This document shows, piece after piece, positions 1 through 11,245 of a stretch of 64,000 nucleotides of DNA. The position numbers and the translations under genes were made by a program. Source of the stretch: Gammaproteobacteria bacterium (GTDB lineage: Bacteria; Pseudomonadota; Gammaproteobacteria; Pseudomonadales; Pseudohongiellaceae); contig JAURIJ010000011.1 of NCBI GenBank assembly GCA_030832825.1, forward strand, positions 1-64,000, in the 5' to 3' direction. How positions within the stretch are numbered: the stretch's first letter is position 1; each line of letters begins with the position of its first letter. The notes under the pieces were generated by a model. That model had not been told where the DNA came from. It ran no database searches and saw only the letters and a program-made list of their open reading frames with translations.

Positions 1-27
1 AATGCGGTGCGGCGGTCAAGCGGAAGA

Positions 28-954
28 TCAGGGAGTGACGGTCACCGGCACGAAGGCGTTGGACCAGCAGCACTGATTGTCGAACTGGCTGTCAGGCGCT
101 TCGAAGTTGTCGACGCGCAGACGTACCACGTAGTCACCGGGGGCTGTGAAGGTGGCACTGGTGCTGACTTCGGTCCAGCCGTTGGCACCTCCATTGGCAC
201 CACTCTCGCCGGCATCACTGGCACGCTCACGGCCGGTGCTCTTGGCCACGTCGAACATCACGTCGCCCGGACCCTGGTGCATGATCCACTCGGTGCCCAG
301 CGGGTAGGCATCGGGCAGTTCATACTGCTCACGCTCGCCACGGTCCTGGATCAGCGCAGACAGGGTGACCGGCTTGCCGACAGAGGCGGTGACGCGCTTG
401 GCGAACACACTGCCGCGATCCGTCGCTTCAGCACCAGAGGACTCGAAGCGGATGGCCGGGTTCAGCGAGCCATAGGCGGCCGGGTCGTTGCTCATCTCGT
501 AGGCGGGGTGCACGGCACGCCCTGGAACAGCGTAGGTGTGACCGGCGTGGTTCAAGGTCCAGACCACTTCAGTGCCTTTCATTTCCGCAGGAACGGTCAC
601 CTGGAACACGCCGCGCTCCTGCAGACCCACGAAGCCACCACGACTGTAGGTGGGGAAGTGCGTGGGCTGCACGCCGTCGAACTGCTTGGGCTCGATGAAG
701 TTGTTCGGGCCCAGCGGGATGTCGACGATCTCCTTCGCGTTCTTGTTGGCGAAGCCGAAGATGAACGTGGTGGAACCATCATCGTTGGCGATCCAGCCGT
801 TGAACATCGGGGCGATCACGTCTCCCTTGTCGCGCTGCGCGGCCAGTGCGTAGTCACGCAGATGGTCGGGCAGTTGAGCCTGTGCGGGAGCCATCAGGAT
901 GCCGGTCAAGGCAACAGCCAGTGCTGTGGTGGCAAATTTGACTGATGTGTTCAT
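28..954 (-). CDS. Secreted protein of unknown function
   Basis: A 308-residue protein with a clear Sec signal peptide (hydrophobic core then APAQAQ at about residues 23-28), so it is expected in the periplasm or outside the cell. The mature part looks beta-rich and contains a stretch reading PGDYVVRLRVDNF near the C terminus, typical of immunoglobulin/PKD-like sandwich domains. One adjacent Cys pair (QCCW) lies near the end. I do not recognise the family. The ATG at 954 has GGAGAGTGAACC directly upstream. It starts 3 bp after the stop of the cytochrome gene at 958-2286, so the two are almost certainly one transcript and may act together outside the cell. No catalytic motif is obvious. Confidence 0.8.
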   Translation of the reverse strand: MNTSVKFATTALAVALTGILMAPAQAQLPDHLRDYALAAQRDKGDVIAPMFNGWIANDDGSTTFIFGFANKNAKEIVDIPLGPNNFIEPKQFDGVQPTHFPTYSRGGFVGLQERGVFQVTVPAEMKGTEVVWTLNHAGHTYAVPGRAVHPAYEMSNDPAAYGSLNPAIRFESSGAEATDRGSVFAKRVTASVGKPVTLSALIQDRGEREQYELPDAYPLGTEWIMHQGPGDVMFDVAKSTGRERASDAGESGANGGANGWTEVSTSATFTAPGDYVVRLRVDNFEAPDSQFDNQCCWSNAFVPVTVTP

Positions 955-957
955 GGT

Positions 958-2286
958 TCACTCTCCGATGGAAGCAACTGAGTTGGCGTCACGAGCCTGA
1001 CGTTCGGCAAGCAGATCCTGGTAGCCGTCTTCGTCGAGGTGAGTCACGGCGATCCAGGCGTGAGACATCTCGTCAGTGGTGCGCTGACCTGCACCCACCC
1101 ACTGATCCGGGTCAGGGTTGCGGGGGTTGGCGGCACTGTTGTCGAACCAGGACGTCAGGATGATCGTGGCGCCGGCGGGCAACAGGGGCTCGAAGCCTTC
1201 TTCATACGTGTGGCTGTGGTTCCAGCCTGCATTCCAGTTGGAGATCTGGCTCAGGATTTCACGACGACCGGTGCGCGGATCGAAGGACTCGATGCTCATC
1301 GCCACGCCGCGCAGGTGCAGGTGCGGCTGGAAGCTGTCGATACGAACCGGATGGTCAAAGGAGTGGAAGCCCTGAGTCATCAGCTTGCCGTGCGGCGGAA
1401 TCAGGTAGTCGCCGCCACCCTGCAGGGAGTACAGGCGCAGATCCTGCGGGTAGGCAGTCTCTTCGTCGAACTCATCCTCTTCGTCGTAGTACCAGATGCC
1501 CACGGACACTTGGTCGTTCGGCACGAAATTGCCATCGGGGTAGTAGTGAATGCTCCACTTCACCTTGGAATCCACGGGCACCTTGCGGCAGGCGCCTTTC
1601 GGCACTTTCTCGCCCAGCTTGCCGAACGCGAACTCGGACAGACGGATGTCATCGACCCACTCGCCGGCTTCGTTCTTCACCAGGAAGTGCGAGTTGGCGT
1701 GGTGCGTGGAGCCGTGCGCGGCGCGGGACGGCATGGTCTCAACGGCCTTGATGCAGCGTGATTCGGTGATGTTGGCGTCGACTTCCGGCTCCCACCACAG
1801 ATCCTGGCCGGCTGCGGGCACATCCCAGGCGGCAGACTTGATGATGTGATCCGGCTCGCCAAGCTCGCTGGCAAGACGCCACTGACCAATCTCGGGGTAT
1901 TTGACCGGTTCGGGCAGATCGGCGATGTCGCCAAGCTGTGCGCCCTCTTCGACCCACTTCACGATGGTGTCGATGTCGGACTGCTCCATGCGCCAGTCAT
2001 CCTTCAGTTCCTGCACGCCGACGTGCGCGTCGTACTGATAGGGAGGCATCTCGCGCTGCGCGACTTTCTGCGCGATCAGCGGGGCCCAGGGGCGCACTTC
2101 TTCATAGGTGGTCAAGGACATGGGGCCGATCTGACCGGGCTGGTGGCAGCCCTGGCAGTTTTCCTGAATGATGCGTGAGACTTCACGGGCGTAAGTAATG
2201 TCGTGGGACACTGGCTCTGCAGCGCCGGCGAACGCGGGCAGCAATGCAACGAACGGCAGCAACCCTGTCATTCTGGTTTTTTTCAT
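958..2286 (-). CDS. Secreted c-type cytochrome protein with copper-monooxygenase-like C-terminal half
   Basis: 442 residues with a signal peptide (cleavage after about AFAGA). One haem-binding motif, C44-Q-G-C47-H48, sits just after the signal, so the protein should carry one covalent haem c in the periplasm. The C-terminal half has His-rich patches (PHLHLRG near residue 330, HSHTYEEGF near 370) of the kind seen in the copper type II ascorbate-dependent monooxygenase (PHM) C-terminal fold; this is a family-level resemblance, not proof of activity. SD AGGAGAGG precedes the ATG. First gene of an operon with the secreted protein at 28-954. Two FNR-type boxes upstream suggest control by oxygen or nitrogen oxides. 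Substrate unknown. Confidence 0.75.
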   Translation of the reverse strand: MKKTRMTGLLPFVALLPAFAGAAEPVSHDITYAREVSRIIQENCQGCHQPGQIGPMSLTTYEEVRPWAPLIAQKVAQREMPPYQYDAHVGVQELKDDWRMEQSDIDTIVKWVEEGAQLGDIADLPEPVKYPEIGQWRLASELGEPDHIIKSAAWDVPAAGQDLWWEPEVDANITESRCIKAVETMPSRAAHGSTHHANSHFLVKNEAGEWVDDIRLSEFAFGKLGEKVPKGACRKVPVDSKVKWSIHYYPDGNFVPNDQVSVGIWYYDEEDEFDEETAYPQDLRLYSLQGGGDYLIPPHGKLMTQGFHSFDHPVRIDSFQPHLHLRGVAMSIESFDPRTGRREILSQISNWNAGWNHSHTYEEGFEPLLPAGATIILTSWFDNSAANPRNPDPDQWVGAGQRTTDEMSHAWIAVTHLDEDGYQDLLAERQARDANSVASIGE

Positions 2287-2382
2287 GATCCTCTCCTGAC
2301 TCTCACTGGGTGTTGGTTATGCAACGGTGCTACCCGAAAGCAGCCCTTGGACTGCAGTGTAGAGAGACGAGGAAGGCGTTTA

Positions 2383-2396
2383 TTGATGTAGATCAG
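2383..2396 (-). promoter_or_regulatory. FNR/Anr/Dnr-type box, promoter-proximal
   Basis: TTGATGTAGATCAG matches the FNR consensus TTGAT-N4-ATCAA at 9 of 10 defined positions. It is about 100 bp upstream of the ATG at 2286. No other start codon is served by this gap, since katG ends at 2541 and reads in the same direction. Which Crp/Fnr protein binds cannot be told from sequence. Confidence 0.55.
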
Positions 2397-2442
2397 AGTC
2401 CGGCAAAAGCCGGCGGGAAGCGAGAAGGTGTTCGAAGAATTC

Positions 2443-2456
2443 TTGATTTAGATCAT
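2443..2456 (-). promoter_or_regulatory. FNR/Anr/Dnr-type box, promoter-distal
   Basis: TTGATTTAGATCAT is a second 9-of-10 match to the FNR consensus, exactly 60 bp from the first box. The helically regular spacing and near-identical core (GAT-N-TAGATCA) make chance less likely. Confidence 0.5.
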
Positions 2457-2495
2457 GAAACGAAGGGAGTGTGGTCAAGATCGGGGGCAGGAACC

Positions 2496-2535
2496 GGGGT
2501 CAGAGACACTTGCCAGGGCAAGTGTCTCTGACCCC
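2496..2535. repeat. Perfect 19-bp inverted repeat just after katG (terminator or REP-like element)
   Basis: Two perfectly complementary 19-nt arms (2496-2514 and 2517-2535) are separated by only AG. The outer end reads GGGGTCAGAGACACTT, a sequence type often seen in REP/RAYT-linked repeats of gammaproteobacteria (from memory). It begins 5 bp past the katG stop and would form a very stable RNA hairpin, but no T-run follows, so factor-independent termination is uncertain. Confidence 0.75.
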
Positions 2536-2540
2536 TTGAA

Positions 2541-4742
<2,202 letters not shown>

Positions 4743-4796
4743 TCAGGCAAGTTCGAGATTACCCCGGCCAGGATTGCCGCGGCCACCACAATTTGC

Positions 4797-4811
4797 CTAT
4801 TGTCGTCATAG
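4797..4811 (-). promoter_or_regulatory. Possible partial OxyR site upstream of katG
   Basis: CTAT-N7-ATAG, the spacing of the two central tetranucleotides of the OxyR consensus, lies about 88 bp upstream of the katG ATG. The two outer tetranucleotides are not matched. OxyR control of katG is common in this class, which is the main reason to list it. Confidence 0.3.
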
Positions 4812-4828
4812 CCACGACAGCGGCGGGT

Positions 4829-5437
4829 TCAGGGCTTGAGCAGGAACAAGCGGTCAGCATCGCGGCGCACGCGCTGCGCTTTCTCGAGGCGGGCGATGCA
4901 GCGATACAGGGCTTCGTGGGTCACCCCGAGTTGACGGGCGATGGACTTGAGGCCGGAGCTCAGGGGGTAGGCCCCGTCACTGCCCTCGGTTTCCACCAGA
5001 TGTACAAGGCGCTCCTCCACGGTGAGCAGGCTGAGACGTTCGCACTGGCGACGCAAGCGCATGATCTCGCGATTGAGCATGCTGACCCAGCGCATGGAGA
5101 AGGCCGGGTCGCCGGCCAGCCCCTGGCGCAGATCGCGCAGCGGGATGCGCACGGCGAGGGTGTCGATGACGGCCACCGCATCGCAGTGATAGGCGGGCGA
5201 CTGCAGGCTGGCCTCGCTCACGAAGCCATGGCGGGTGCGCAGCAGGATGATGGTGTTGCCGTCGAGGCTGTAGCGCTCCAGGGTGACCTCGCCGGATTCG
5301 ACGAAGTACATGTACTCGGGCTTGCGGCCGGTTTCGAACAGTCGCGCGCCACGGGGGAAGAACTGACTGACGCAGTGGGGATGGATGCTGACGGGCAGCA
5401 GTTCCAGGAGATCGCTTGGCGGGGCTCGGTGCAACAT
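4829..5437 (-). CDS. Crp/Fnr-family transcriptional regulator
   Basis: About 202 residues: an N-terminal cyclic-nucleotide-binding-fold beta barrel (FPRGARLFETGRKPEYMYFV, then SGEVTLERYS) and a C-terminal winged helix-turn-helix (LKSIARQLGVTHEALYRCIA). The recognition helix keeps a Glu and an Arg (HEALYR) at spacing like the E-x2-S-R of Fnr/Crp. The cysteine cluster of oxygen-sensing Fnr is missing, so the signal is not an Fnr-type iron-sulfur cluster. A TTG at 5476 would give 13 more residues; the ATG at 5437 gives the family's usual length, though no strong SD is seen for either. It lies between katG and the TerC gene, all on one strand. Its targets are unknown; the FNR-type boxes at 2383 and 2443 are candidates. 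Confidence 0.88.
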   Translation of the reverse strand: MLHRAPPSDLLELLPVSIHPHCVSQFFPRGARLFETGRKPEYMYFVESGEVTLERYSLDGNTIILLRTRHGFVSEASLQSPAYHCDAVAVIDTLAVRIPLRDLRQGLAGDPAFSMRWVSMLNREIMRLRRQCERLSLLTVEERLVHLVETEGSDGAYPLSSGLKSIARQLGVTHEALYRCIARLEKAQRVRRDADRLFLLKP

Positions 5438-5482
5438 ATGACAGGCATCATACGTTGCAGCCCCGCCGTGCGGCAATCCGGA

Positions 5483-6439
5483 TCAGCCCTGCAGCTTGCG
5501 CTTGCTGTGCCAGAGACTGGCGACGACCGAGATGAGCAGGATGATGGCCACCACGCTCAAGGAAACGAGCACAGGGATCTTGTACCAATTCACGATCAGC
5601 ATCTTGGTACCGATGAACATCAGGATCACCGCCAGACCGTACTTGAGCAGCTCGAAGCGATTGCCCATGTCCGCCATCAGGAAGTACATCGCCCGCAGGC
5701 CGAGAATGGCGAACAGGTTGGAGGTGAGCACGATGAAGGGGTCGGTCGTGATGGCGAAAACTGCCGGAATGCTGTCCACCGCGAAGATCACGTCGGTGAT
5801 CTCCACCAGCACCAGGGCCAGGAACAGTGGCGTCATCATGCGCACACCGCCACTCAGGACGAAGAAGCGTTCGCCTTCGAGATGCTCGGTGATGGGGTAA
5901 TGTGACCGGATGTAGCGGATGAACGGGTTCTTGCCAAGGTTCGGATCATGGTCGGAGAACCACATCATCTTCAGGCCGGTGACGATGAGGAACGCGCCAA
6001 ACACATACAGCAGCCAGTGGAATTCGGTGATGAGCCAGCTGCCGGCGAAGATCATGATGGTGCGCAGCACGATGGCGCCCAGGATGCCGTAAAGCAGCAC
6101 GCGCCGCTGCAGTTCCAGCGGGATGGAGAAGTAGCTGAAGATCATCATCCAGACGAAGACGTTGTCGACAGCGAGGGATTTCTCGACGAGATAACCGGTG
6201 ATGAACTCCACCACCTTGACGTTGGCGATGGCGCGGCCGGATGTCTGATCCAGATACATCCAGAGGCCGGAAGCGAAGAGGAGCGAGACAGTGACCCAGG
6301 CCAGAGACCAGCCTGCCGCCTCTTTCAAGGACACCTTGTGTTGTTTGCCGCCGCCAACCAGCAGCAGGTCGATCAACAGCATACCCGCGACGATGCAGGC
6401 GAAGATCGCCCACATCCAGCCATTGCCTATTGTTTCCAT
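5483..6439 (-). CDS. TerC/Alx-family integral membrane protein (probable manganese exporter)
   Basis: About 318 residues with at least seven hydrophobic helices. It has the TerC-family acidic membrane motifs [11 protein letters not shown] and [20 protein letters not shown], whose Asp/Glu residues are conserved in Alx/TerC proteins. Members such as E. coli Alx export or buffer Mn2+ at the inner membrane. The reading frame stays open to 6526, but those codons overlap a yybP-ykoY-like riboswitch; the ATG at 6439 has GGAG 7 nt upstream and matches the family start ([10 protein letters not shown]). The riboswitch supports a manganese role rather than tellurite resistance. The original tellurium label of the family is not informative here. 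Confidence 0.9.
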   Translation of the reverse strand: METIGNGWMWAIFACIVAGMLLIDLLLVGGGKQHKVSLKEAAGWSLAWVTVSLLFASGLWMYLDQTSGRAIANVKVVEFITGYLVEKSLAVDNVFVWMMIFSYFSIPLELQRRVLLYGILGAIVLRTIMIFAGSWLITEFHWLLYVFGAFLIVTGLKMMWFSDHDPNLGKNPFIRYIRSHYPITEHLEGERFFVLSGGVRMMTPLFLALVLVEITDVIFAVDSIPAVFAITTDPFIVLTSNLFAILGLRAMYFLMADMGNRFELLKYGLAVILMFIGTKMLIVNWYKIPVLVSLSVVAIILLISVVASLWHSKRKLQG

Positions 6440-6510
6440 CAACGCTCCAAAAACGAAAAGTGCCTGAATCCGCTGGGTCAAGGCTCTTGCGTATGAATCG
6501 CGCGCATGCA

Positions 6511-6528
6511 CCTTGCCCATGGGCAAGG
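6511..6528 (-). promoter_or_regulatory. Perfect palindrome at the end of the riboswitch (expression platform candidate)
   Basis: CCTTGCCCATGGGCAAGG is a perfect 18-bp palindrome whose inner half is also the 3' strand of the riboswitch P1 helix (ACCTTGCCC). The two pairings are mutually exclusive, so metal binding could switch between them. No T-run follows, so the control may act on translation or Rho access. Confidence 0.5.
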
Positions 6529-6640
6529 TCTCGCTTGCAACGCTGGCGTTGCCCGCAGAACCGGGAAGCCTGATGCAATGTCAGGCTGCCGTGATGACGA
6601 CGCTGCGGCGGAAAAGCTACTCCCCTTGTTGCCGGCGAGT
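6519..6640 (-). ncRNA. yybP-ykoY (Mn2+-sensing) riboswitch
   Basis: On the minus strand the leader of the TerC gene contains AAGGGGAGTAG (6617-6627), the 5' signature of yybP-ykoY RNAs, then a variable stem-loop region, then GGGCAACG...CAAGCGAGACC ending in TTGCCC at 6521. CAAGG near the 5' end pairs with CCTTG at the 3' end to close P1. This is the arrangement recalled for the E. coli alx and mntP leaders. It sits about 80 nt before the start codon of a TerC/Alx gene, the classical target. Confidence 0.85.
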
Positions 6641-6770
6641 TTAGACAGACGAATGCCGAAGTCAAGCTCAGGGCAAAGCCGCGGGAACAGGAAACCGGCT
6701 TCGGCTCTTTGCATGCTGTCACACAGGCAGCCTAGAATGCCGCCCATCATCACGTCTCAGGAGCCCCTGC

Positions 6771-7286
6771 ATGACTCTCAGCCGCCGCAACTTCTTCAAA
6801 CTCACCGGCCTTGGTGCCGCCGCTGCCGCCACCCCGGGCGCCTTCGCCCAGAATGCCGCCCCCGGCAATGCGGGTGCGCTCGGATACCCCGTGCAAGCCA
6901 TTGCCCGGTTGGATGCCCTCGTGGTGAACCAACCCGTGGACTTTGCCTATCCCGATGCCGCCTCGGCCTGCCAGCTGCTGCGCCTGGGACATGCCGTGCC
7001 CGGCGGCATCGGCCCGCAGCAGGACATCGTGGCCTACAGCATCCTGTGTCCGCACATGGGCTGCCCGACCAGCTATGAAAGCAGTTCCCGCCGCTACAAG
7101 TGCGGCTGCCACTTCAGCGTGTTCGACCCGGAGATGGGCGGTCAGCAGGTGATCGGTCAGGCCACGCAGGACCTGCCCCGCGTGTTGCTGGAACTGGCCG
7201 AGGACGGCAGCATCCGCGCCGTGGGCATGGTCGGACTGGTGTACGGACGCCAGAGCAATGTCCAGTTCCAGGAGGTGTCCGCATGA
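6771..7286 (+). CDS. aioB: Arsenite oxidase small (Rieske) subunit AioB
   Basis: 171 residues. A twin-arginine signal (SRRNFFK, then a hydrophobic run ending AFA) sends the folded complex to the periplasm. The Rieske [2Fe-2S] ligands are CPH at about residue 103 and CGCH about 20 residues later. An additional Cys in each motif (CPHMGC and CGCH) could form the disulfide seen in bc1-type Rieske proteins; some AioB proteins lack that pair. The end of the protein ([10 protein letters not shown]) is typical of AioB. SD CAGGAG precedes the ATG, and a -10-like TAGAAT lies at 6733-6738. The stop overlaps the aioA start (ATGA), so the pair is translationally coupled. It passes electrons from the Mo subunit to a c-type cytochrome or azurin. 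Confidence 0.95.
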   Translation: MTLSRRNFFKLTGLGAAAAATPGAFAQNAAPGNAGALGYPVQAIARLDALVVNQPVDFAYPDAASACQLLRLGHAVPGGIGPQQDIVAYSILCPHMGCPTSYESSSRRYKCGCHFSVFDPEMGGQQVIGQATQDLPRVLLELAEDGSIRAVGMVGLVYGRQSNVQFQEVSA

Positions 7287-9718
7287 GCCAGTTCAGCGAT
7301 CGCATTCCCCTGCCGCCTGTCGATGCACAGACCACGAATCTGACCTGCCATTTCTGCATCGTCGGCTGTGGCTACAAGGCCTACAAGTGGCCACGCCAGC
7401 AGGAAGGCGGGCCGGCCGCGGCCGACAACGCCCTGGGCCTGGACTTCACCCGTCCCCTGCCCCCGCTGGCCGCCTGTCTCAGCCCCGCCATGGTGAACAG
7501 CCTGCGCGACAAGCAAGGCCAGGACTGGCATGTGATGATCGTGCCGGACAAGGACTGTGTCGTGAATCAGGGTCAGGCCTCCACCCGCGGCGGCATGATG
7601 GCCAGCCTGATCGCCAATGGCCAGGGCGTCTCGGCCAGCCGTCTGACCTCACCCATGCTCCATGGCGGCGGCAACTGGCGGCCGGCCGGCTGGGAGGAAG
7701 CCATTGCGCTGTATGCCGGGCTCACGCAACGCCTTCTCGATGCCGAGGGCCCCGACGCCCTGCTGTTCAATCTGTTCGACCACGGCGGTGCAGGCGGCGG
7801 GTACGAGAACACCTGGGCCACGGGCAAGCTGATCTTCTCCGGTCTGGGCACCTCCATGGTCCGCATTCACAACCGACCGGCCTACAACTCCGAGTGCCAT
7901 GCCACCCGCGACATGGGCATCAACGAGCTGAACAACAGCTACGAAGACGCCGAGCTCGCCGACGTGCTGTGGTCCATCGGCAACAATCCCTACGAAACCC
8001 AGACCAATTACTTCCTCGTGCACTGGCTGCCCAATCTGCAGGGCAACACCGTGGCGAAGAAGCAGGCCCGCTTCCCCGGCGAGACCGTGGGCCCTGGCCG
8101 CATCATCTTCGTGGACCCGCGCCGCACCGCCAGCATCGCCGTGGCCGAACAGGCCGCCGGTCGCGACAACGTGCTGCACCTGGCTATCAACCCGGGCACC
8201 GACACGGCGCTGTTCAACGGCTTGTTGACCTATGTGGTGGAGCAGGACTGGATCGACCGCGAGTTCATTGCTGCCCGCACCTCCGGCTTCGAGGCCGCCG
8301 TGCAAGCCAATCGCCTGAGCCTGGAGGAGTGCAGCGCCATCACCGGCGTGCCCGTGGCCCAGCTGCAGCAAGCCGCCGAGTGGTCGTACCGACCCAAGGC
8401 CTCCGGCCATCGCCCGCGCACCATGCACGCCTACGAGAAGGGCATCATCTGGGGCAACGACAATTACCGCATCCAGTCGGCGCTGGTGGATCTGGTGCTG
8501 GCCACCGGCAATGTCGGCGGCCGGCGCGGCGCAGGAGTGGTGCGCATGGGTGGGCATCAGGAAGGCTATGTGCGTCCGCCCTTCCCCGGCGGACGCCCGG
8601 CCCCCTTCGTCGATGAAGCCGTCATCGCCGGCCAGGGCAGAATGCTCACCGCCTGGGCCTGCGATGCCTTCCGCAGCACCTTGAACGCGCAGCAGTACCG
8701 CGCCGTGGTGACCAAGCGCGCGGCCATCGTGCGCGAGGCCATCGACCAGGCGCGTGGAGCCAGCACCGCTGAGCTGATCGACATCCTCTTCGACGCCGTC
8801 ACCAACAAGGGCGGCCTGTTCGTGACCTCCATCGACCTCTACCCCAAGCCCATCGGCGAGATCGGCCATCTCATGCTGCCGGCCGCCGTGCCGGGCGAGA
8901 TGAATCTGACCTCCATGAACGGCGAGCGCCGTATGCGCCTGTCCGAGAAATTCATGGACCCGCCCGGCATCGCCAAGCCCGACTGCCTGATCGCCGCCGA
9001 GATGGGCAAGGCGCTGCACGCCCTCTACACCCAGGCGGGCAATGCCGCCATGGCGGCGCGCTTCGCCGGCTTCGACTGGGAAAGCGAGGAAGACGCCTTC
9101 AACGATGGCTTCCGTCAGAACGAGAGCGAACTGGTGACCTACGAGCGCCTGCGCGCCCTGGGCAACAACGGCGTGCAGCTGCCGGTGCAGGGACTGGAGA
9201 ACGGGGTGCTGGTAGGCACCGAGGTGCTTTACACCGAACGCTTCGCCACCGAGGACGGCAGGGCGCGCTTCCAGCCGGCGCCCTGGAGCGGGCTGCTGCC
9301 GATCGCGCAGGCGCAGAAGGACAAGTACCCGTTCTGGGTGAACAACGGCCGCGTGAACGAGCTGTGGCAGACGCTCTACAACGACGAGCACAACCCCGCG
9401 CGCATGGCGCGCTGGCCGGCCACCCTGGTGGAGATCGGCACGGCGGATGCCGCGCGGCTGGGCATTGCCAGTGGCGATCTGGTGGAGCTTTACAACGACT
9501 ACGGCAGCACTCAGGGCATGGCGCATATTGAACCGGGCATTCGCGAAGGCCAGGTGTTCATGATGGCGATGGGGCGTCAGGGCGTCATGGGCGACCTGGC
9601 CACCACGGCGGTGGACGAGAACGTGCTGCCCTACTACAAGGGCACCTGGGCGGCGGTGCGGCGCCTGGGCGATGCGGCCTACAGCGCGAGTGTGACGGGC
9701 AAGTCACGGCACTACTGA
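7283..9718 (+). CDS. aioA: Arsenite oxidase large molybdopterin subunit AioA
   Basis: 811 residues, slightly shorter than the usual 825-845. It oxidises arsenite to arsenate in the periplasm as partner of AioB. The [3Fe-4S] motif is C22-x2-C25-x3-C29 with no fourth Cys, diagnostic of AioA. Long blocks match known Aio[40 protein letters not shown] and RMGGHQEGY, which carries the active-site Arg and His. The ATG at 7283 has GGAGG 9 nt upstream; the longer open frame from 7100 lies inside aioB. The stop abuts that of the convergent gene at 9719 in a shared TGATCA. No aioXSR regulators or cytochrome gene are adjacent. Confidence 0.97.
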   Translation: MSQFSDRIPLPPVDAQTTNLTCHFCIVGCGYKAYKWPRQQEGGPAAADNALGLDFTRPLPPLAACLSPAMVNSLRDKQGQDWHVMIVPDKDCVVNQGQASTRGGMMASLIANGQGVSASRLTSPMLHGGGNWRPAGWEEAIALYAGLTQRLLDAEGPDALLFNLFDHGGAGGGYENTWATGKLIFSGLGTSMVRIHNRPAYNSECHATRDMGINELNNSYEDAELADVLWSIGNNPYETQTNYFLVHWLPNLQGNTVAKKQARFPGETVGPGRIIFVDPRRTASIAVAEQAAGRDNVLHLAINPGTDTALFNGLLTYVVEQDWIDREFIAARTSGFEAAVQANRLSLEECSAITGVPVAQLQQAAEWSYRPKASGHRPRTMHAYEKGIIWGNDNYRIQSALVDLVLATGNVGGRRGAGVVRMGGHQEGYVRPPFPGGRPAPFVDEAVIAGQGRMLTAWACDAFRSTLNAQQYRAVVTKRAAIVREAIDQARGASTAELIDILFDAVTNKGGLFVTSIDLYPKPIGEIGHLMLPAAVPGEMNLTSMNGERRMRLSEKFMDPPGIAKPDCLIAAEMGKALHALYTQAGNAAMAARFAGFDWESEEDAFNDGFRQNESELVTYERLRALGNNGVQLPVQGLENGVLVGTEVLYTERFATEDGRARFQPAPWSGLLPIAQAQKDKYPFWVNNGRVNELWQTLYNDEHNPARMARWPATLVEIGTADAARLGIASGDLVELYNDYGSTQGMAHIEPGIREGQVFMMAMGRQGVMGDLATTAVDENVLPYYKGTWAAVRRLGDAAYSASVTGKSRHY

Positions 9719-11131
9719 TCAGCGCACATAGAGCCGTGCGGCCTCGGTGAAGCCGCTCACGGCGTCTGGCGCGACATCGGGGAACACCTGCACTTTCAAC
9801 TGTTCGCCCGGCAGCACCTGCAGCAGGATGGTGCCCAGCCCGGGCGACTGCGCATTGGAGAGCGCAGGCGGCCCGCCGTTGGGGGGCTGCACCAGCTCCA
9901 GCTTCACCAGACCGGTGGCCGGCGTGATGGTCGCCGGGTCCTGCGGCATGCTGCGCACGCCAAGCTGGGTCGCTTGCCCCTTGAACTCGCCCAGTGAGAC
10001 CACGTAGTAACTCGGGTCCATCACATAGGGCACAATCGCCAGGTGTCCCACATGGTACTGGCTGGTGTTGGCCACCTCGGCAGCACCGGCATAGCCATTG
10101 GTGTTCTGCAGGAACCAGTTGCCGCGCAGGGCGCCGGACACATCGAAGTCGATCTTGCCGATGCGCGGCAGCGCCACGCGGTTGGTCTTGGCCAGCAGTT
10201 GACTGCGCAGCGGCTCGTCATACGCGGCGAAGGTGTCCACCGTGAATATCTTCCAGGGCTCGCGGGCATAGCTGGCAGGGCGGATGAAGCCCGGCAGGAA
10301 GGTGTTCGTGTCCACGTTGGCGAAGTCCAGCGTCTTGCCGCCGATGCGCCCCAGCACCTGCCCGCCGCTCACACTGATGGGCCCGCGGTGGATCTTGCCG
10401 TTGTCCAGCGCCCCCGCCGGAATCTGGCTGGCGATGGCCGGGTCGAGCACATCGATCAGGTCGTAGTAGCTGTAGAAATTCGCGGTGTGCTGCAGCACCA
10501 CGCGGTATTCAACGCCGGTGCTGGTGTGATTGGGGCGCGTGCTGATCTCGCTGATCACGCCATTGCCCACCACGTAGACTTCGTAGGCACCCAGCGGCGA
10601 GTCCCGGTTGATGGGGCCGAAGTAGATGTGATCGATGGGCGTCACGTGCCCGCCGGCCATCAGCCCCAGCGGGATGATGGACTCCACGTCCTGCATGCGC
10701 ATGGGCAGATGCGTCAGGCGGGGGCTGCCGCTGCTGGTGGCGCCGTGGGCATTCCAGCTGCGCATCAGCTCGGTGCGGATCACGGCGCGCTCGGCAGCAT
10801 CCTTCTCGACCTTCTGCGTTTCCAGCACCTGGCGCACCTCGGCCACAGTGCCGGGGCTGCTCAGCGTCTCCCCGAAGGGCCCGCCGAGCAGATGCAGACG
10901 CTCGTTCTGCAATCCGATGTAGACACCACTGGCGCTGTAATGCCGATAGACGTATCCCTGAAAGGTGCCCAGCTCGCCGCCGCCGCTGAACAGCTCAGGG
11001 TAGAGCTGCGGCGCCAGCGTGAACACCTGATGGGCGTCCTCGCTGATGGCGATCTGGGCCTGGCTGACAGAGGGCAGGCCGGCAACGGCGAGAGCCGCTG
11101 CCAGGGACCAGAAGTGAAGCAGACGACGCAC
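9719..11131 (-). CDS. Secreted protein of unknown function
   Basis: About 470 residues with a signal peptide (LAAALAVAGLPSVSQAQ). Just after it is a short unit reading LYPELFSGGG...YRHYSASGVYIGLQNERLHLLGG, a pattern I have seen in secreted proteins of this class without known role. The middle has HVTPIDHIYFGP and PIS...GQVLGRIGG stretches that faintly recall M23-type beta-roll proteins, but the metal-binding set is not clear, so no enzyme call is made. Start: ATG 11185 has no SD; GTG 11131 has AAGGGAG 7 nt upstream and puts the Arg-rich n-region right at the N terminus, so it is preferred. Convergent with aioA, with no spacer. Confidence 0.7.
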   Translation of the reverse strand: MRRLLHFWSLAAALAVAGLPSVSQAQIAISEDAHQVFTLAPQLYPELFSGGGELGTFQGYVYRHYSASGVYIGLQNERLHLLGGPFGETLSSPGTVAEVRQVLETQKVEKDAAERAVIRTELMRSWNAHGATSSGSPRLTHLPMRMQDVESIIPLGLMAGGHVTPIDHIYFGPINRDSPLGAYEVYVVGNGVISEISTRPNHTSTGVEYRVVLQHTANFYSYYDLIDVLDPAIASQIPAGALDNGKIHRGPISVSGGQVLGRIGGKTLDFANVDTNTFLPGFIRPASYAREPWKIFTVDTFAAYDEPLRSQLLAKTNRVALPRIGKIDFDVSGALRGNWFLQNTNGYAGAAEVANTSQYHVGHLAIVPYVMDPSYYVVSLGEFKGQATQLGVRSMPQDPATITPATGLVKLELVQPPNGGPPALSNAQSPGLGTILLQVLPGEQLKVQVFPDVAPDAVSGFTEAARLYVR

Positions 11132-11205
11132 GGGGCCACTCCCTTCGCTGCGCGAGGCAGGATCAGCTGAACGAAATCTGATCATACGAAGTCGACGGGA
11201 GAAAG

Positions 11206-11236
11206 TCGCCCCCCGATTACTCGAGTTGGGGGGCGA
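11206..11236 (-). terminator. Hairpin terminator of the DUF6265 gene
   Basis: A 9-bp perfect stem (TCGCCCCCC / GGGGGGCGA) with a 13-nt loop starts 10 bp past the stop codon. On the minus strand it is followed by ACTTTCT, a weak U tract. Confidence 0.6.
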
Positions 11237-11245
11237 AAACCGGGG

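Noticed and set aside
6440-6526. N-terminal extension of the TerC protein
   Set aside because: The codons fall in the 3' part of the riboswitch and the leader, and a better start with SD exists at 6439.
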